Position numbers and translations under genes: made by a program
Notes under the pieces: model-generated
Database searches by the model: none
The model's input: only the letters and a program-made list of their open reading frames with translations
What the model was told of the DNA's origin: nothing
Shown here: positions 61,653 through 64,000 of the stretch, piece by piece
Position numbering within the stretch: the stretch's first letter is position 1
How the letters are laid out: every line of letters begins with the position of its first letter
From: Coprococcus ammoniilyticus
Lineage (GTDB): Bacteria > Bacillota > Clostridia > Lachnospirales > Lachnospiraceae
Assembly (NCBI RefSeq): GCF_025567345.1
Contig: NZ_JAOQJS010000002.1
Span: 186,001 to 250,000 of the forward strand
Direction: 5' to 3'
DNA length: 64,000 bases

Positions 61653-62483
61653 ATGACAGGAAGAAATCGTAGAAGACGCAGAAAAAGAAAATCCAATATA
61701 GATTTTGTCAAAGTGTTTTTCTTTTTAGTCACTTGTCTGGTCATTGTTTTTGCGGCTGTTGTAATATTATCAAAGATCATATCGCATAAGGACCGCTATT
61801 TTGATGAAGGACTGGCGTTTTATCAGAATGCAGAATACGATAAGGCACTTGACCGGTTTGCCGATGCACTTTCTGAAAAACAGATATTTTCTCGGAATAA
61901 AGACAAGAATACCAGACTGTATATGGCAGATATTTATATGAAGACCGCTGATTATGATAAAGCGGTAGAAGAATATGATACTATTTTACAACAGACATCT
62001 GCGGACAAAAAGAATGTCGGTAAAATGAAGGAGATCGCCCAGGCATTGGCTGACTTTTCGGACAGCAATTATGCCGGGGCACTCCCGGTTCTGGAGCAGT
62101 ATGTAAAGGATTATCCGGAATTATATCTGTATATAGGAACCTGTTATGCATCTATGAATGATGCAGAGCATATGTTTGAGAATTATGAAAAATACATAGA
62201 TAAATATGGATATAATTCATATCTGTATGCCCAGTATGCCGCTTATTATATCAGTATTGGTGAGATGGACAATGCATATGGGTATATTAATAATGGACTT
62301 GCAAGCGATAATACCTTCCAGAAAGAGTTGCGTTTGCAGGAGATCAGTTATTATGAAAAGATCCAGAACTATGATAAGGCTTATGAACTTGCGAAAGAAT
62401 TATATGAGCTTTATCCGGAGTATCAGGATGGTGTAGATGAATATAATTTCCTTTATACCAGAGTATCCCATGATGATGAATAG
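61653..62483 (+). CDS. Membrane-anchored TPR protein
   Basis: A 276-residue protein: a very basic N-terminus (GRNRRRRRKRKS), one membrane helix (about 18-42), then tetratricopeptide repeats, for example FDEGLAFYQNAEYDKALDRF and LYMADIYMKTADYDKAVEEY. The TPRs would be outside the membrane if the positive-inside rule holds. I know no specific function; such proteins act as scaffolds. AGGAG precedes the ATG and purH-like ends 16 bases upstream. Confidence 0.8.
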   Translation: MTGRNRRRRRKRKSNIDFVKVFFFLVTCLVIVFAAVVILSKIISHKDRYFDEGLAFYQNAEYDKALDRFADALSEKQIFSRNKDKNTRLYMADIYMKTADYDKAVEEYDTILQQTSADKKNVGKMKEIAQALADFSDSNYAGALPVLEQYVKDYPELYLYIGTCYASMNDAEHMFENYEKYIDKYGYNSYLYAQYAAYYISIGEMDNAYGYINNGLASDNTFQKELRLQEISYYEKIQNYDKAYELAKELYELYPEYQDGVDEYNFLYTRVSHDDE

Positions 62484-62510
62484 TTAGAATTGGCAGGAGG
62501 CATTTTATTC

Positions 62511-63311
62511 GTGGAAATACAATTATGGAAAGAGATCTTATCTCCGTATGAGCAGGCTGTAGATGAACTGCTCTTGAAATTTAAGCATATTATAAAAGAT
62601 TATCGAAGTCAGGGACTGTATTCTCCAATTGAGAATGTAACCGGACGTGTAAAAAGAATTTCAAGTATTTTGGATAAGATGCAAAAGAAACATATTCCGA
62701 TGGATCATATCGTGGAAGAGATGGATGATATCGCCGGAATCCGTATCATGTGCCAGTTCGAAGAAGATATTTACAAGGTTGTAGAGATCATAAGGAATCG
62801 CAGGGATATGTCGATCCGAGAAGAAAAAGACTATATTACGAATGCAAAAACAAGTGGGTACAGAAGTTTTCATATTATATTAAATTATGATGTATATACG
62901 ATTAAAGGGCTTCAAACGATTCAGGCAGAGATTCAGATCCGTACAATGGCGATGGATTTCTGGGCAACGATTGAGCATTCCCTTCAGTATAAGTATCGTC
63001 ATAATATGCCGGAACATATCCGGGAAAAACTGTTAAATGCAGCAAATGCAACTGTGGCGCTGGATCAGGAAATGTCATCTGTCCGGGGTGAGATTATGGA
63101 TGCACAGAATTCGTTCAATTATAAGGCATCTATCGTTGCAGACATTTTAACAAATATTCAGAATTTATATTATGTAGGCAACCAGCGTGAGGTTGTGAAG
63201 ATACAGAATGAATTTTATGATATTTACCAGAAGGATGATCTGGAAAAGCTGGAGGATTTTTCCAAACAGCTTGATATTATCGCAGAAGGATACAAAGCAC
63301 AGGGGTTATAG
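62511..63311 (+). CDS. Small alarmone synthetase (RelQ-type (p)ppGpp synthetase)
   Basis: A GTP pyrophosphokinase of about 266 residues with a RelA/SpoT synthetase domain. Motifs are MDDIAGIRIMC, TSGYRSFHIIL (G-loop/substrate region), EIQIRTMAMDFWATIEH and YKYR. It lacks HD hydrolase, TGS and ACT domains, so it is a synthesis-only enzyme of the RelQ/RelP type, somewhat longer than RelQ (about 210) through a C-terminal helical tail. GTG 62511 with AGGAGG 10 bases upstream is preferred to TTG 62490. Confidence 0.92.
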   Translation: MEIQLWKEILSPYEQAVDELLLKFKHIIKDYRSQGLYSPIENVTGRVKRISSILDKMQKKHIPMDHIVEEMDDIAGIRIMCQFEEDIYKVVEIIRNRRDMSIREEKDYITNAKTSGYRSFHIILNYDVYTIKGLQTIQAEIQIRTMAMDFWATIEHSLQYKYRHNMPEHIREKLLNAANATVALDQEMSSVRGEIMDAQNSFNYKASIVADILTNIQNLYYVGNQREVVKIQNEFYDIYQKDDLEKLEDFSKQLDIIAEGYKAQGL

Positions 63312-63314
63312 ATT

Positions 63315-64000
63315 ATGAACTTACCGGAGTCATTTACAAACAGGATAAAGACACAGTTAGGAGACGACTATGATGCATATATGAATTGTCTGGATCAGGG
63401 CATGCATCATGGACTTCGCGTGAATACAAATAAAATCAGTGTGGAAGATTTCTTAAAGATCTCTCCATTTGAATTAAAGCCTGTACCATGGACAACAAAT
63501 GGTTTTTATTATGATGACAAAGCATGTACACCATCCAAACATCCATATTATTATGCAGGGCTTTATTATATTCAGGAACCGAGTGCGATGGCACCGGCGA
63601 GTATTCTTCCTGTTGAAGATGGGGATGTTGTTCTAGATATCTGTGCAGCACCGGGAGGTAAATCAACCGAGCTTGCAGCAAAACTTCATGGCACCGGGTT
63701 TCTGATCTCAAATGATATCAGTAATTCCAGAGCTAAGGCATTATTAAAAAATCTGGAATTATTCGGGATCGGTAATATGTGTGTGGTAAGTGAAGCTCCG
63801 AATAAGCTGAGCACAAAATTCTATCAGACCTTTGATAAAATTTTGATTGATGCGCCTTGCTCCGGTGAAGGAATGTTCCGTAAATCCCAGTCAATGGTAA
63901 CAGCGTGGGAAAACAATGGTGTTGAGTTATTTGCCGGTTTACAGCGTGGAATCTTAAATGAAGTTGTAAAAATGTTAAAACCGGGTGGAACCATGCTGTA
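63315..64000 (+). CDS. RsmF/NOP2-type rRNA cytosine-C5 methyltransferase (cut by window edge)
   Basis: An open frame from ATG 63315 runs off the right edge (about 228 codons). It has a short N-terminal domain (NLPESFTNRIKTQLGDDYDAY) and the SAM-binding DICAAPGGKSTELAA. The catalytic Cys motif is DAPCSGEGMFRK. The NLPESF start and motif IV are typical of RsmF/YebU-like 16S rRNA m5C methyltransferases. The full protein is expected to be about 450 residues. It lies 4 bases after the alarmone synthetase gene. Confidence 0.92.
   Translation, partial: MNLPESFTNRIKTQLGDDYDAYMNCLDQGMHHGLRVNTNKISVEDFLKISPFELKPVPWTTNGFYYDDKACTPSKHPYYYAGLYYIQEPSAMAPASILPVEDGDVVLDICAAPGGKSTELAAKLHGTGFLISNDISNSRAKALLKNLELFGIGNMCVVSEAPNKLSTKFYQTFDKILIDAPCSGEGMFRKSQSMVTAWENNGVELFAGLQRGILNEVVKMLKPGGTML

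Noticed and set aside
1..64000. CRISPR array, prophage or insertion sequence with transposase
   Set aside because: No regularly spaced direct repeats, transposase, or phage structural genes were seen; xerD is chromosomal in type.

Overview
The window looks like a chromosome segment of a low-to-moderate G+C, Gram-positive, anaerobic Clostridia, most likely a gut Lachnospiraceae. This is inferred from protein sequences, not from a marker-gene search. Supporting traits are RecA/RecX, RNase Y, an IspH fused to ribosomal protein S1 domains, a spore-type sigma-E locus, a sodium-pumping decarboxylase operon, GH94 cellobiose phosphorylase, formate-tetrahydrofolate ligase, an archaeal-type IMP cyclohydrolase (PurO) and paired FeoA proteins. 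Nearly all genes are on the + strand with short gaps. The left and right ends cut through tmcAL and an rRNA methyltransferase gene.

Layout. 1-7.0 kb: tmcAL (-), recA-recX, rny, then nudF-spoIIM-xerD. 7.2-8.1 kb: a formate/nitrite channel. 8.2-13.5 kb: an A+T-rich accessory island. It holds a small exported protein, two FtsX/MacB-like permeases, an ABC ATPase and a lipoprotein, with a perfect 19-bp inverted repeat before it and a ~175-bp imperfect inverted-repeat element after it. 13.5-20 kb: aroC (-), rpsO with a structured leader, pnp with a leader hairpin, then cellobiose phosphorylase. 20-24.6 kb: tepA, uppP, ftsK/spoIIIE. 24.7-29.1 kb: fhs, folD, rimO, pgsA. 29.3-34.8 kb: a five-gene sodium-pump decarboxylase/transcarboxylase operon. 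34.9-41 kb: Trk/Ktr potassium uptake, a flavoprotein, cmk and ispH-rpsA. 41-50 kb: a YprB-like nuclease (-), ruvAB, zapA, a U32 peptidase, an FtsW/RodA plus class B PBP pair, and a NUDIX hydrolase. 50-55 kb: class B sortase, tRNA-Leu(CAA), sigE with a truncated spoIIGA (-), and a Csp-like subtilase. 55-59 kb: a divergent iron locus (DtxR-type repressor, small FeoB-associated Cys-rich protein, two FeoA, FeoB). 59.3-64 kb: thioredoxin, purO, a free-standing AICAR transformylase, a TPR protein, a small alarmone synthetase and an RsmF-type methyltransferase.

How the genes fit together. Formyl-THF made by Fhs/FolD is the cofactor of the split AICAR transformylase, whose product is closed by PurO. 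The decarboxylase operon couples carboxyl transfer to Na+ export. The iron locus carries two matching TTAG-N6-CTAA palindromes, each on the -10 element of one of two divergent promoters, which makes a simple repressor circuit likely.

Most unusual points: the uncharacterised exported-protein/ABC/lipoprotein island with its flanking inverted repeats; spoIIGA lacking its membrane domain beside a sigE with an atypical pro-sequence and a cluster of DnaA-box-like sites; both transcarboxylase-type catalytic subunits in one sodium-pump operon; and an internal Shine-Dalgarno in ispH-rpsA that could release a free S1 protein. Nothing was computed beyond reading the sequence, so percentages and homologies are by eye.
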